DNA of 64,000 nucleotides from Conchocele bisecta (taxonomy: Eukaryota; Mollusca; Bivalvia; Lucinida; Thyasiridae), in contig CM055272.1 of NCBI GenBank assembly GCA_029237695.1, positions 16,046,042 to 16,110,041 of the forward strand. Direction: 5' to 3'. Both the position numbers and the translations under genes were made by a program. How positions within the stretch are numbered: position 1 is the first letter of the stretch; each line of letters starts with the position of its first letter. The notes beneath the pieces are model-generated. The model searched no databases. It saw only the letters and a list, made by a program, of their open reading frames with translations, and was not told the DNA's origin. Shown piece after piece: positions 8,060 to 18,740 of this stretch.

Positions 8060-9295
8060 GTTACGATTGCATAATCTTGCAGTGCATAAACTGCAAGCTT
8101 ATGTGTTCGGAACATATGTATTTCATATGGACCATGTGCCATCTAGTGAAGGGGTTGTAGATTTCATTTGTACGCAAAAAGGCATAACTTATGTTTAAAC
8201 AATGGATGACAGAAGCATACCCTCTAGAAGAGTGTGTATTGTTTATGGTAATACAATTATGATCAAACTGTAATAACACAACGGAGAATTGAATGCAAAC
8301 CATAGCTGCGTCCATTTGCCAAATAAGTCTAAAAAACGCATGCACGTGTGCACATAGATACGGGCCACGCCATCGCAATAATCTATTGCCACAATATACA
8401 TATTGTAATATTATTTTACTTTTCAGTACATAAATGGCACCCTTTTCAGCATGCCGCCCTGCAGATGTCTCTGATGTCTCACATGTCACATTATAGATGT
8501 CCAGTTTAACTGGTACATACTTTGTCCGTGTCTTTGACACTGGATATTCCGAGAATTATTTTAATTCTCCATGTCACATAATAAAATTATGTGCAGTAGT
8601 ATATGATGTGAGCAGAGAACAGATGCAGTGGTCATTCATAATCATATCAGATTGATTGAGGCAAGAGACACATGCAATGAAATATGTCCGCACAGTTACA
8701 CACCAAACATGTGCCACCAGAAAATGGCAACCTAAAACGCAGGATAGTCAGACATGTAGGCAATCCAAGCTAAGTTAGCACAGGTTGAAAATGTATGATG
8801 ATACTGATTATTGTTATGATTCAGTAAATTTGCATTATGTAACGATTATGAACACTCTTCCAATGGGTACAACTATGTAAATGGTTATCTACCACATTTA
8901 AATGGATAATAATACAACATCAAACTCTTGTCAACACATCAATTTCACGGATGACACATTCAGCAGGTAAAACATGACGACACATGTCCTCTTATTGTTA
9001 CGATAGCATAATCCTGCAGTGCATACACTGCCGGCTTATGTGTTCGGAACATATGTATTTCATATGGACCATGTGCTATCTATGGACTGTAGATTGACAT
9101 GGCACGCTAAATACACAAAAAGGCGTGTATTTGTATATCGTGCGTGAACAGTTACCGAGCTCGTTTTAACAGATACCTGATAAAAGATTCCATGATTCAG
9201 GTGCAAACTCAAAAATATGCACCAAACAACTCGTGTCAACACATCAATATCACACATGAGACATTCAGCAGGTAATAAATGTACATGATGACACT
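8060..9295 (+). repeat. pair of diverged direct repeats (A-B, A'-B')
   Basis: Block A (8060-8185: CTTATGTGTTCGGAACATAT, then CATATGGACCATGTG) recurs at 8998-9125. Block B (8920-8990: GTCAACACATCAAT, then ACATTCAGCAGGTAA) recurs at 9227-9295. The order A..B, A'..B' means a tandem duplication in which the first copy is about 930 bp and the second about 300 bp. The region lies just downstream, in minus-strand sense, of the gag/ORF2 remnant and may belong to that retroelement. The 159-residue minus frame at 8061-8540 lies inside block A and has no motif, so it is not called. Confidence 0.5.
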
Positions 9296-9603
9296 CTATT
9301 AAGTATTTGTAGCACGTAATAGAAAGGCAATAAAGTACAATTTACAATAAAATAAGAGTAATCGACAATTTTGCTTAGTTCTGCATCATTGCACATCAGT
9401 GTTTTGTAGTGTTGCTAATACAATAAGAGAATGCATGATCTAAGCAAATTCGCATGAGTGTCAACACAGGATTAGTATCGCATAACATCACATGACATAA
9501 CTATCAACATGTACTACACTAACTGTGCCATATCGATAAGTCTACCTCTACAGAACTACTACGTGTACTACATATATGTGCATGTACCTACTGCTGGACT
9601 ATG

Positions 9604-10530
9604 TTATTGATGTGTGATATCATGTGCTATCAGTGCATTTGAGGCTTCCAGCTCTCTGCCATCTCCAAACAAGAAATGGCCACCATGCGATTGGGAGGTC
9701 TGGGCGTTTGACGCTTCCATTGCCCTAGCATCTCCATACATGTAGTATATAGGTGTGGGTGTAATGATTATATCAAGGGTCACATCCGTGCCATGACTCT
9801 TGATGTGTACATTGGATGAGCCCATGCCCTGACTGTCACCAAATTTGACATGACCGCTGTCATATCTCATGTTATCATGCACATTGTCTGTGCATGGTTC
9901 ATGCACACATTCATTGTCAGTGTTCACTGTGTCATGTGCGCAGGCGTTTTCAGTGGACAACTCAGATTGTTTGCATTCATATATACATGTATTGCCACTG
10001 AGGAATGATTCATGTACATTTGTACATGTAGTATCGCCCAGTATAGGTGAGTACACATGTACACTGTCATTACATGGTCCATGTATATCTGCACATGGCT
10101 CATGTGTACATGTGTTGGCAGTGATTGATTTAGTTTGTTCACGTGAACATGTGCTACCGGTGGCTGCTGGTTCATGCACACGTAAACATTCAGTTATTAA
10201 GTTCACACATTTTGGTGAACCCTGTATAGATGTGTGACTCGTACACGTTAAATCAGGTGTGCTTCCCACGTGAGTGCCGACATGCGATGAGCACACTTCA
10301 CTCACTATAACCTGACCATATGTATGTACATTATCGTCGATTTGCACCTCTACTATGGGCGTGCTACAGGTAACATCAGGTGTATGCTCATTGCTGGTAC
10401 TGCCATGCAATGAGTGAGGTATTTCCTCTTCTACCTGACTCTCGCTACTAATAAATGTATGCACATCTATTTCTGGTATCTCGGTGGGTCTATGTGTTTT
10501 AACTGAATTCACAACCCCTGATCCAGCCAA
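9604..10530 (-). CDS. Cys/His/Thr-rich ORF overlapping gag in -1 frame
   Basis: An open frame of 308 codons ends at TGA 9604-9606 on the minus strand. It has no ATG at its upstream end (first possible codon is TTG at 10530), which suggests expression by -1 frameshifting from gag, whose last 22 or more bases it overlaps. Its middle part repeats Cys/His clusters such as CTHEPCADIHGPCND and CVHEPCTDNVHDN, and the C-terminal third repeats a GDxRxxEASNA motif (GDARAMEASNAQ, GDGRELEASNAL). No aspartic protease, reverse transcriptase or integrase motif is visible. It could be the linker or start of pol that has been truncated, or an accessory protein of this retroelement family. I do not recognise it. 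Confidence 0.5.
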   Translation of the reverse strand: MAGSGVVNSVKTHRPTEIPEIDVHTFISSESQVEEEIPHSLHGSTSNEHTPDVTCSTPIVEVQIDDNVHTYGQVIVSEVCSSHVGTHVGSTPDLTCTSHTSIQGSPKCVNLITECLRVHEPAATGSTCSREQTKSITANTCTHEPCADIHGPCNDSVHVYSPILGDTTCTNVHESFLSGNTCIYECKQSELSTENACAHDTVNTDNECVHEPCTDNVHDNMRYDSGHVKFGDSQGMGSSNVHIKSHGTDVTLDIIITPTPIYYMYGDARAMEASNAQTSQSHGGHFLFGDGRELEASNALIAHDITHQ

Positions 10531-12030
10531 TCGTAGTTTTCCTGAATGTATGCTACATGAGCCTTTTGCTCATTATATCTCCTCTTCTGACATATGTCGA
10601 TATTATGATTATATCTATTGCAGTAAGTACAATAGTCCTTTGGTGTAGCCTGTTCATGGGTACTACAACTTCGAGATTTGTACGATCCACCCGCGGTGTG
10701 ATTGTTATTATAATTCGCATTCATATTGGGATTACTATCAGCAGGACGTGGATTAGGTCCTACCAGGCTTTGAAGTTGGTTTGACATGGCTTGGGCCAAT
10801 TTCTTGTCAACTAATTTATTGACCTGTTCCATTGTTACTGTATGTGTGCTGTGCACTTGGCCGTGATTAATGGGTGCAACCTGGTTTGGTTCGGCATGTT
10901 GTGGGTTTTTTATTCTATCCAAAATACCTTCCATGGCTTCATACTCAGTGGCCAGTGCAATGGCTTGATCTAAGGTTTTGGGGTGTCCAAACTGGACATG
11001 TTTTTGGAGCTCGTGATTGGATAAGCCATTAATGTAATTATCTATGAGGTACATTTCTAAACTTGCATATGTGGTGCTAGGATATGCCTTTTGTCCCAGC
11101 CTCCTTAAGTGGTATCCATAATCGGAGACGGATTCACCTTGCTGCCGCCTTCGATTTCTGAATTCGCATCGATGTGCGATATCCCTTTCTTGTGGATTGA
11201 ATCTTTGAGCTAATATGGTTTTCAATAGATTGTAGTCCCCAATCTGTGTGGTGGTTAAACAGCTTAATAATTTCTGAGCCTCTCCCTTCAATCTAATGGA
11301 CAGCATTTGTCCCTTTTCTGTATCTGTCCAGCCATTCCAGACAGCAAATTGCTCAAATTGAATGAGGTAGTCTGTCCATTCTGTGTCATTCTGTGTCTCG
11401 CTCCCCATTGAAGTAAGCTGGTTGATTGAATGGCTTGCTATGAAAAGGAGTTGATGCGCAAGCTTGAGTGTGGCAGGGCTGAGGATTGTTACCATGTGTA
11501 AGTGGTGAACTCTGGTTTTGCGGCTGCGTGCCATTCACATGTGGGTATTGTGGCTGCGTGCCATTAACCTGTGGGTATTGCGGCTGTGTGCCATTACCCT
11601 GTGGGTATTGTGGCTGTGAGCCATTCACATGTGGTCATTGCGATTGTGGGTCATTAACATGTGGATATTGTGGCTGCGTGCCATTTGCCTGTGGCCATTG
11701 TGATTGTGGACCATTAACCTGTGGGTATTGTGATTGTGTGCCATTAACCTGTGGGTATTGTGGCTGTGGGCCATTCACCTGTGGCCATTGTGACTGTGTG
11801 CCTTTCACCTGTGGGTATTGCGGTTGTGTGCCATTACCCTGTGAGTATTGTGATTGTGTGCAATTCACCTGTGGCCATTGTGATTGTGTGCCATTAACCT
11901 GTGGGTATTGTGGCTGTGGGCCATTCACCTGTGGCCATTGTGATTGTAGGCCATTAACCTGTGGGTATTGTGGCTGTGTGTCTTTGTTTTTTCCGTCACT
12001 GATTTTGTCTCCGGAGCATAACTCGAACAC
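10509..12030 (-). pseudogene. gag: LTR-retrotransposon Gag (Ty3/gypsy-like), disabled
   Basis: Read on the minus strand. An N-terminal Gln/Pro-rich region (12030 to about 11530) made of a 10-residue repeat (NGTQPQYPQV and variants) leads into FNGERDTE, then a gag core with WTDYLIQFEQFAVWNGW, ILAQRFNPQERD and YHLRRLGQKAYPS, and a CCHC zinc knuckle YCTYCNRYNHNIDICQKR (C-x2-C-x4-H-x4-C) near the end. This order is that of Ty3/gypsy-type Gag, which forms particles and binds RNA. Two lesions break it: TGA at 11635-11637 replacing a Trp codon of the repeat, and a 10-bp direct duplication (ATTCTGTGTC at 11378-11387 and again 11388-11397 on the plus strand) that shifts the frame. The rest is open to a stop at 10509-10511. 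No LTR pair was found around it. Confidence 0.78.
11530..11985 (-). repeat. 30-bp tandem repeat within gag N-terminus
   Basis: About 15 copies of a 30-bp unit (CCATTAACCTGTGGGTATTG plus TGGCTGTGTG on the plus strand). The two main variants GGGTATTG and GGCCATTG alternate in places and exchange Tyr and Trp codons on the minus strand. The unit length keeps the frame open. The plus-strand reading is an uninterrupted Cys/Gly-rich frame (11486-12118), taken here as the antisense shadow because only the minus strand joins onto a recognisable Gag. Confidence 0.85.
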
Positions 12031-13621
12031 CCTTTATTCAAACTACTTGTGTAGCTGGGGAGGGGGATACACATGCGCTTGTCGACAAGCGTCCATTTCT
12101 AGTTTTACCAGCCATTGATAGAATGGAACTTCCCAGAAACCGAATTAGATAGATCGACAACCACGAATGGTAGTAGAATAGTTTAATTGTTGGCACTACT
12201 TTTTTTCAGTATAATCACATCAAGAAACTGAACAAGTTGATATTGAATATTTGTGTAGGAAACTGTAGATTTTTGAGCTACGTTTTTTCATCGACTACAT
12301 GAGTGCAACAACCTTCATGTACTCTGAAACCATATACTAGGATACATGTACATGCTTATTGCATAATCCAACTAAACATAGAAATTGCTAGTGAAAATCC
12401 AGTTTTGCTAGTAGAAAAAAAATCCACTAGCGAAAAAATGCTAGTGTGTTAAAAAGTTAAATTCGACCCCTGTACTCAGAAATTCCTTGTTAGAAATATA
12501 TTCGATGTTGATTATTGGATGTACAATCTGCAAATTTGGAGAACTTGATCAGTTACTGGTGTTTGTAAAATACAGCCTGCTCTAAACACAAATAGGTTGA
12601 TGAAGCAAAGGTGCTTTATGTCCGACTAATAAACCGTTTTACGAGGTATATTGCAGACGTATTTATTGGGGTAGAACCCAGAATTGAAGTGGTGATATAC
12701 GCCTTTATACGGATATGGTGAGAGGTGCCCTCTGCCAAAAAGTTTGTGCGTTCAAAAAATATTTTTGGCAGCATAGGTTTTTCGTAATGTGAAGAAAAAA
12801 AACGGGGAAATTTTCATATTTTTAGTATGTTTATTTGGCCAAAATCAATAGGCACTTTGCAGAATAGGGATACAAACCGAGTAATCCAAATTGCATACCC
12901 AACAGGAACTCTGGAGGTGTGACATAATATTATGTGAAATCTTTTCAAAATTAGGCCTACATACGTGTATGCTGCATGAACGGCAAAATGTTTTCATGAA
13001 TTTTGTTTCGCTCACCCAGAGGGTAATTTTTCGAAAATCGCCCGTAAACCACAATATGAAAAAGAAATGGCCTTCGACGTCGCATTGCGACTGCGTGGTA
13101 CACGATACGGGGGGCGTCTCAATAACAGCAATTTGTTCTCTTCAAAAGTAAAGTTGGGCATGCCAACTATTTTACACATAATGTTGAGCTTTGCCGTTGC
13201 TATTAATAACTTGCTTTCAGTTCACTCGCTGACTTTAAATGTCACCTGACTGTTGTTAATTGCGAACGCAAATTGAGCCTATTGAGACGTCCCCCGATGA
13301 ACAGAGAGCCACTTCCGAAAGTAGCGGCCAGAATCACGATCCCAATAGCGTGGAGACAGTATGTCTCCCGCCAAAAATCATTTTTGTCATTACATCACAA
13401 AATCAGGCAAACATAATTTTGAATATGCAAATAACAAACAAGTATCACGATTTGGCGAAATATGAAATTGACATATTTGTTCAAAAAAGATTCAACCGTA
13501 AGAAATATGATATTTCCATGATATACATAGGTAATTAAATATTGTTAATCAGTTGATAAACATTGCCTCGCAACTGTTCTAAATAACATAAATTTATAGA
13601 TAGCTGAATATTTGTTTTCAG
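12031..13621. other. region between gag and Ulp1 exons, no gene supported
   Basis: Contains a short CTAGTG/CTAGC-rich patch at 12385-12450. Short open frames at 12891-13151 and 13260-13538 (plus) and 12845-13054 (minus) show no family motif. Upstream exons of the Ulp1-like gene should lie here but could not be identified. Confidence 0.4.
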
Positions 13622-15129
13622 GTTCAGTTTTCGCTGTATAAGTATGTTCTCATGCCAGCCGTTGTCAACGAGAACCACTGGGTACTCCTGGTTGCTGATG
13701 TGCGAAAACGGATGGTGACTGTGCTGGACTCACTGGATGGAACGGCAGGAACATACTTGGTCCATTGCTGGAGGTAAACAGGAGCGTTAATTGTAGTTTT
13801 CTTGTAGGTCATCACAGTTGTATCATCACTGGTGTATACAAACTCGGAAGTTGCCTATTTTACACTCCTGTATAAGGAATGTGACAGGATTTCTTTGAAA
13901 ATGTTGATGTTGAACGGTTACCTTGGTTATATACTACAAGTACACTTGAATACCTTGGGTACTGTTGTTACAGTACATATAAACATGGTTAACAAGAGTA
14001 TGAAGTCTTCCACTGTAAGTCTAAGTTACTTGAAAATAAACTTCGTATATTCATTCCCTTTCCACCGTTCAATTTTTTAATATCTTTATTTGGTACCCAA
14101 TATCTCGGCAATCTTAAGCGAGCAATGTATATTTATGCCCCCGCAACCGAATGGTGAGTGGGGCATATAGTGTTACCGGCGTCCGTCCGTACTCGGGTAA
14201 ATGGCTTGTAATCAAATATGCCTCGTTTTCTTTGGCTGCCAGCGGGGGCATTCGTGTGCCGGCAGGCCACATTTCTAGTTGTGTAATATTTGTTCAAAAT
14301 ATCAACATACTTAAATCATAGTTCTCTTGTTTATAGGGATTTCATGAATCTCCGAGAGACGATATGTCCTGAGGGGTTGACGGATTGGAAACCTGTTTCA
14401 ACACCATGCAACCAACAGGCGGATGGACATAGTTGTGGTGTCTTTGTATTGATGGTAAGTTTGGTGGAACATAGTTCAAATTGATTGATATATAGGTAGT
14501 AATTTGGGAGAAACTGGCCTGAAACATGTCACACAATGTTAAAGATCCAGGTCTATATACAACTTTGGCGTTCAGCTGATATAAACCTCAATTAACCTTT
14601 CAATAAATTGGTCAAATAATAAAATGGTACTCTCTGCAACTGTGACTGAATAATTTCATGCTCCATATGAAACTTGCTGTGATGCTCTGACACAAACAAT
14701 GCAGGTCAAGTCATCCGATATGTTCTCCTTGTTAAGGCTGCTTAAATGGTGTCCCTGAAGCATTTACGTTCGGAGAGTCCTGACTTGATGTATAAGCAAG
14801 CAATTGTCAACCACTACATTTATGTGGGAACACTGTTTTAGAATGCCAAATCCATCATCAAGGAAGTGCCACACCAGGTAATGAGGAATGTGCACGTGCA
14901 GATGTACCGGCACTAAGTTGAGGCCAGCATCATCAAACATGGGCGTCCAGTCGACCGAACAGCGTGTGACATGCCAGAATGTCGGGCCCGAAAGAGCGGT
15001 TTGAAGAGGTGGGTGCAGTGCGCTGTGTGTGGACGTTGGTATCACATCACCTGTTGTCGCCTGCCAATGAAGACCGCTCTAAGCGATGAAGATTATGAGT
15101 GCGTCTTTTGTATCGCTATGTACAGATAG
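13622..15129 (+). pseudogene. spliced Ulp1/SENP-type protease with PHD-like finger, interrupted
   Basis: Exon a (13622-13773; acceptor TTTTCAG before it, donor GTAAAC after it, phase 2) encodes VLMPAVVNENHWVLLVADV and VTVLDSLDG, with the His and Asp of a C48 (Ulp1/SENP) protease. Exon b (14337-14454; acceptor TTTATAG, donor GTAAGT) encodes RDFMNLRETI and QQADGHSCGVFVLM, with the Gln and nucleophile Cys. The join keeps the frame. A further open stretch to TAG 15127-15129 carries a C4HC3 PHD-like finger: CDMPEC, WVQCAVCGRWYHITC and YECVFC. In that same frame TAG 14839-14841 and TAA 14914-14916 interrupt the linker, so the full fusion cannot be made as printed. Such proteases remove SUMO-like modifiers; fusions with PHD fingers are often found in transposon-related genes of invertebrates (recalled). 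The N-terminal part is missing or unrecognised. Confidence 0.72.
14137..14281 (+). repeat. dispersed repeat fragment in Ulp1-like intron
   Basis: Contains GTGGGGCATATAGTGTTACC then GGCGTCCGTCCGT at one side, and GCGGGGGCATTCGTGT with an end ACATTTCTAGTT at the other. These sequences are familiar as the two ends of a very abundant non-autonomous element in mollusc genomes. The middle is deleted, leaving about 145 bp. Confidence 0.5.
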
Positions 15130-15148
15130 TGTATTGGTTTAAGACTAT

Positions 15149-15222
15149 AGGAGTTGGCCCGGCCTTAAATTATCTTAGCTGTTGATATGCTGTTAAACAC
15201 CAATACTCACTCACTAAATGGG
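15149..15222 (+). repeat. SINE-like tail fragment
   Basis: GGCCCGGCCTTAAATTATCT and TAGCTGTTGATATGCTGTTA followed by AACACCAAT and a CTCACTCACTA tail match the 3' part of the SINE-like family at 49060-49100. Confidence 0.55.
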
Positions 15223-15334
15223 GCATTCGATAATCTCAAAAAATATATGTAATGAAAAATGAAAAAATAGTTTTTTTTTCATGATGGCCTTGTGTAAAGT
15301 TGTTTAATTGAAGATATATAACGATGTTGGACCC
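15223..15334. other. short spacer before MITE
   Basis: AT-rich sequence with a T9 run near 15271. No gene or RNA seen. Confidence 0.4.
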
Positions 15335-15339
15335 ACATA

Positions 15340-15774
15340 CAAGGTGTATAATCACGTGGTTACAACAGGAGTCAACTGGCCTAAGGCGCCTCAGCTTCAA
15401 AGTACGTATTCTTGTATATTGTCCTTATTATGCAACATATTTTGGTAAATATGGCGCACCAAACGCGTCGCGCTACACCGCGTTCGGGAGGCTCAGTATT
15501 TTGGCTCAACTTTATGTCGTTGTTGCGAATAATCTACTTTTGTGTCGAGTGTCAAGTTTTTGTGACTACCGAAGCGGTAATCAATTTCTCAATAGCAATA
15601 TAAGTATGTGCCACTCTACAGAGATCATTAAACGTAGCTTAACAATACGCATTTGCGCCATATTTTACCAAAATATGTTGCAATATAAGGACAATATACA
15701 AGAATACGTACTTTGAAGCTGAGGCGCCTTAAGACATACCATTCATTGTTGTAACCACGTGATTATACACCTTG
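15340..15774. mobile_element. MITE with ~130-bp terminal inverted repeats
   Basis: The ends are CAAGGTGTATAATCACGTGG and its reverse complement. The arms stay matched for about 130 bp (GGCGCCTCAGCTTCAAAGTA, TATTTTGGTAAATATGGCGC) with a few gaps near the outer ends. The direct repeat ACATA (15335-15339 and 15775-15779) flanks it and is the likely target duplication. The interior of roughly 170 bp encodes nothing recognisable. A 5-bp duplication with such long arms does not single out a known superfamily. Confidence 0.82.
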
Positions 15775-15779
15775 ACATA

Positions 15780-16584
15780 GGTAAATAAATAGTTTGTGTC
15801 TTCTTGCATTCGACAAGTTAGACCTTATATTTATGTACCAATATCGATGAAAATAGAAACAACCCAGCATACCTTGTGTCTTCATTTCCATCTTCCATTA
15901 AACTTCTACACAGGGCTATCACAAGAATTATTTTTTTATGATATTTCACAAAATTCCTGGAATACCCCTTTAAACTTGAGTATGTGGTGCCGAGTGATTT
16001 ATATATAATGATTTATCTCAGAAAAGTTGATGTATGTATTTAAATGATTTATCTGCAGAGTCCGGATTGCAACTAATATATATTGCTGGTATTTCTCAAA
16101 GCAACTCCAGTGCATGTACACGGATAAAGATTAGGATAATCCACAGGTGCCAGACAATTTTATCAACTCTCTACTGTATATGTTTATAGTAGTATTAGAA
16201 GGTAGACAGCGAACTGAAATACATGGCATTTCAAATAAGTGAAAAAGTATCAAAAACAGTCTACATTTTGTCAATATGGTGTTTATTCTCGAGAAAAGAC
16301 ATTAATAATCGTACTAGTGCCATTTACCGGGTCAAAAACAGGCGTGTAGTTGTTATATCGTTCAAAGTTCGTGACCCTCACAAAAAGACGTCAAAATCGC
16401 CGGCCACTTTGAGAGCGCGGAACGTCGCGCGTCAGCCAGGCATCCAATCACAACGTCGCAACTAACGTCGCGGGAAAACTTTTGTTTACTGACGTCAAGG
16501 AGTGTGTGGTTTGTGGCGTTGTGATTGGCTGTTCGCTGACGAGCTAATCCTATTACTTTTGGGTTAGAGCTAAATGACTCTTGT
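15780..16584. other. noncoding stretch, no gene seen
   Basis: Unique sequence. A GC-rich, CpG-containing patch at 16390-16520 holds several GACGTC/ACGTCG motifs and two similar TCACAACGTCG / GTTGTGATTGGC segments in opposite sense, possibly a diverged foldback end. No coding support. Confidence 0.4.
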
Positions 16585-16880
16585 GTGGCATGGACATGGC
16601 ACCAGGTCAGGATATTCCAATCACGTTGGCCCAGCCTTAAACGACCTTAACTGTTGATAGGCTGTTAAACACCAATAATCAATCAATAATCCTTACGGGA
16701 ATGTCGACTTACATGGTTTGGCCCTCCTGTATATCTGGCTTCCGATACTTGAGAGCTAAGTCATGTTATGCCCCAGAAAGTGATAGGATTAACTAGTCCT
16801 ATTACTTTTGGGGTTCAAGCTAAGTGACTTTGTGTGGCATGGACCTCGCACCAGGTCAGGATATTCTAATTTCTGGACTG
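16585..16880 (+). repeat. two SINE-like family fragments in tandem
   Basis: 16585-16690 has GGCATGGACATGGCACCAGG, CTGTTGATAGGCTGTTAAAC and a CAATCAATAAT tail. 16690-16880 has CCTTACGGGAATGTCGACTT, ACATGGTTTGGCCCTC and GGCATGGACCTCGCACCAGG. Both match parts of the element at 48735-49100 but with substitutions, so they are older copies. Confidence 0.6.
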
Positions 16881-17440
16881 AATATATATTTTCCAGATGC
16901 ACCGAGCTCTCACTCACTCGAATACGATGTACAGTTTTGCACAGTTACATGTTGATTCTAGTAGCCATTTACTATAATTTATATAATTGTGTGTATGTTC
17001 AGTCTTGATCGAAACTATAAATATATTATTACTAGTATATGATTGTATTTCTCAAAGCAACTGAAATGCATATACTATGCACACATGGGTATACATATGC
17101 TGAGAACTTTGTTGGAAGCTCTACATGGAGTTGGTAATGTGTGTCCATGTGTTCATATTACATGTAAATTGACAGCACTAATACTGTGGTTGTGTATGGT
17201 TCCAGACTGTTATTGTTTGCAGATTTTAGTCGTTCGAAGATTAGTGTTATTGGCAAAATCATGTCTAGTAATAATTCCTAATTAAATATAACGTTTCTGC
17301 CTGCTGTTGTTATTTATAAAAATGTCCCAATGATACATTTACATACAGTTACACAATCAGGATATACACCATTCAGCATTAATCACCCAATGTAGCCGTT
17401 TCATCCGTTTGGCCCGACAAAATACCGTAAAAAACAGATT
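16881..17440. other. noncoding stretch, no gene seen
   Basis: Unique AT-rich sequence without coding motifs; only short frames are open. Confidence 0.4.
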
Positions 17441-17469
17441 CCACAGCTGGCATTTGGTGGTGGCACACG

Positions 17470-17585
17470 AAGGGTAATTTAACGATCAGCATTCATCCTT
17501 CATGGAACACCAACCTACATGGTTTGGCCCTCTTGTACCGTTTTGGCTCCCTGGAACTGCAGAGCTAAATCCTGTTCTGCTCTAT
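17470..17585 (+). repeat. SINE-like fragment at satellite border
   Basis: GGTAATTTAACGATCAGCAT followed by TCATCCTTCATGGAA and CTACATGGTTTGGCCCTC resembles 48738-48795. It ends a few tens of bases before the first satellite monomer. Confidence 0.5.
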
Positions 17586-18740
17586 CAAGAAGTAGTGGGT
17601 GGTGGTTGGGAGCTATGTCTATGGCTATGTATTGTCCCCGCCGTAAGGATTGGAATCCAACCACATAAAATGCATGTTTCAGTACAATAAATACTGTGAT
17701 ATGTGTGTGTTGCGTAATACTTTCTATAAAGCATGCATGGTGCATTTACCAACGAGAGAGTGATTGAAACACGCACGGTGGCACTATATAAGCCACATTT
17801 AACATTTGTCTTGCAATGCTTACGGGTGGCTATGTATTGTGCCCACCGTGAGGATTGGAATCCAACCACATAAAATACATGTTTCGGTACAATAAATACT
17901 GTAAGATGTGTGCATGTTGCGTAATACTTTCAATAAAGCATGCATGGTGTATTTACCAACGAGAGAGTGATTGAAACACTCAGGGTGACACTATATAAGT
18001 CAGATTTAATATTTGTCTTGCAATTCTTACGGGTGGCTATGTATTGTCCCCGCCGTGAGGATTGGAATCCAACCACATAAAAGGCATGTTTCGATACAAT
18101 AAATACTGTGAGATGTGTGCGTGTTGCGTAATACTTTCAATAAAGCATGCATGGTGTATTATCCAACGAGAGAGTGATTGAAACACGCACGGTGACACTA
18201 TATAAGTCGGATTTAATATTTGTCTTGCTATGTATTGTCCCCGCCGTGAGGATTGGAATCCAACCACATAAAATGCATATTTCATTACAATAAATACTGT
18301 AACATGTGTGCGTGTTGCGTAATGCTTTCTATAAAGCATGCATGGTGTATTTACCAACGCGAGAGTGATTGACACAGGCAGGGTGACACTATATAAGTCA
18401 CATTTAATATTTGTCTTGCAATTCTTACGGGTCGCTGTATATTGTCCCCGCCGTGAGGATTGGAATCCACCTACAAAAAATGCATGTTTCAGTACAATAC
18501 ATACTGTAAGATGTGTGCGTGTTGCGTAATGCTTTCTATAAAGCATGAATGGTGTATTTACCAACGAGAGAGTGATTGAAACACGCAGGGTGACACTATA
18601 TAAGTCACATTTAATATTTGTCTTGCAATTCTTACGGGTGGCTATGTATTGTCCCCGCCGTGAGGATTGGAATCCAACCACATAAAAGGCATGTTTCGGT
18701 ACAATAAATACTGTAAGATGTGTGCGTGTTGCGTAATATT

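Noticed and set aside
8061..8540. 159-codon minus-strand frame
   Set aside because: Lies in a diverged direct repeat whose other copy does not keep the frame; no motif.
9869..10237. Plus-strand frame of 122 codons
   Set aside because: Shadow of the minus-strand Cys/His-rich ORF; no motif of its own.
9604..12030. Complete LTR retrotransposon
   Set aside because: No LTR pair, primer-binding site, reverse transcriptase or integrase was found around the gag and ORF2 region.
11486..12118. Cys-rich plus-strand protein (metallothionein-like)
   Set aside because: Antisense of the gag Gln/Pro repeat, no ATG, ends with the repeat.
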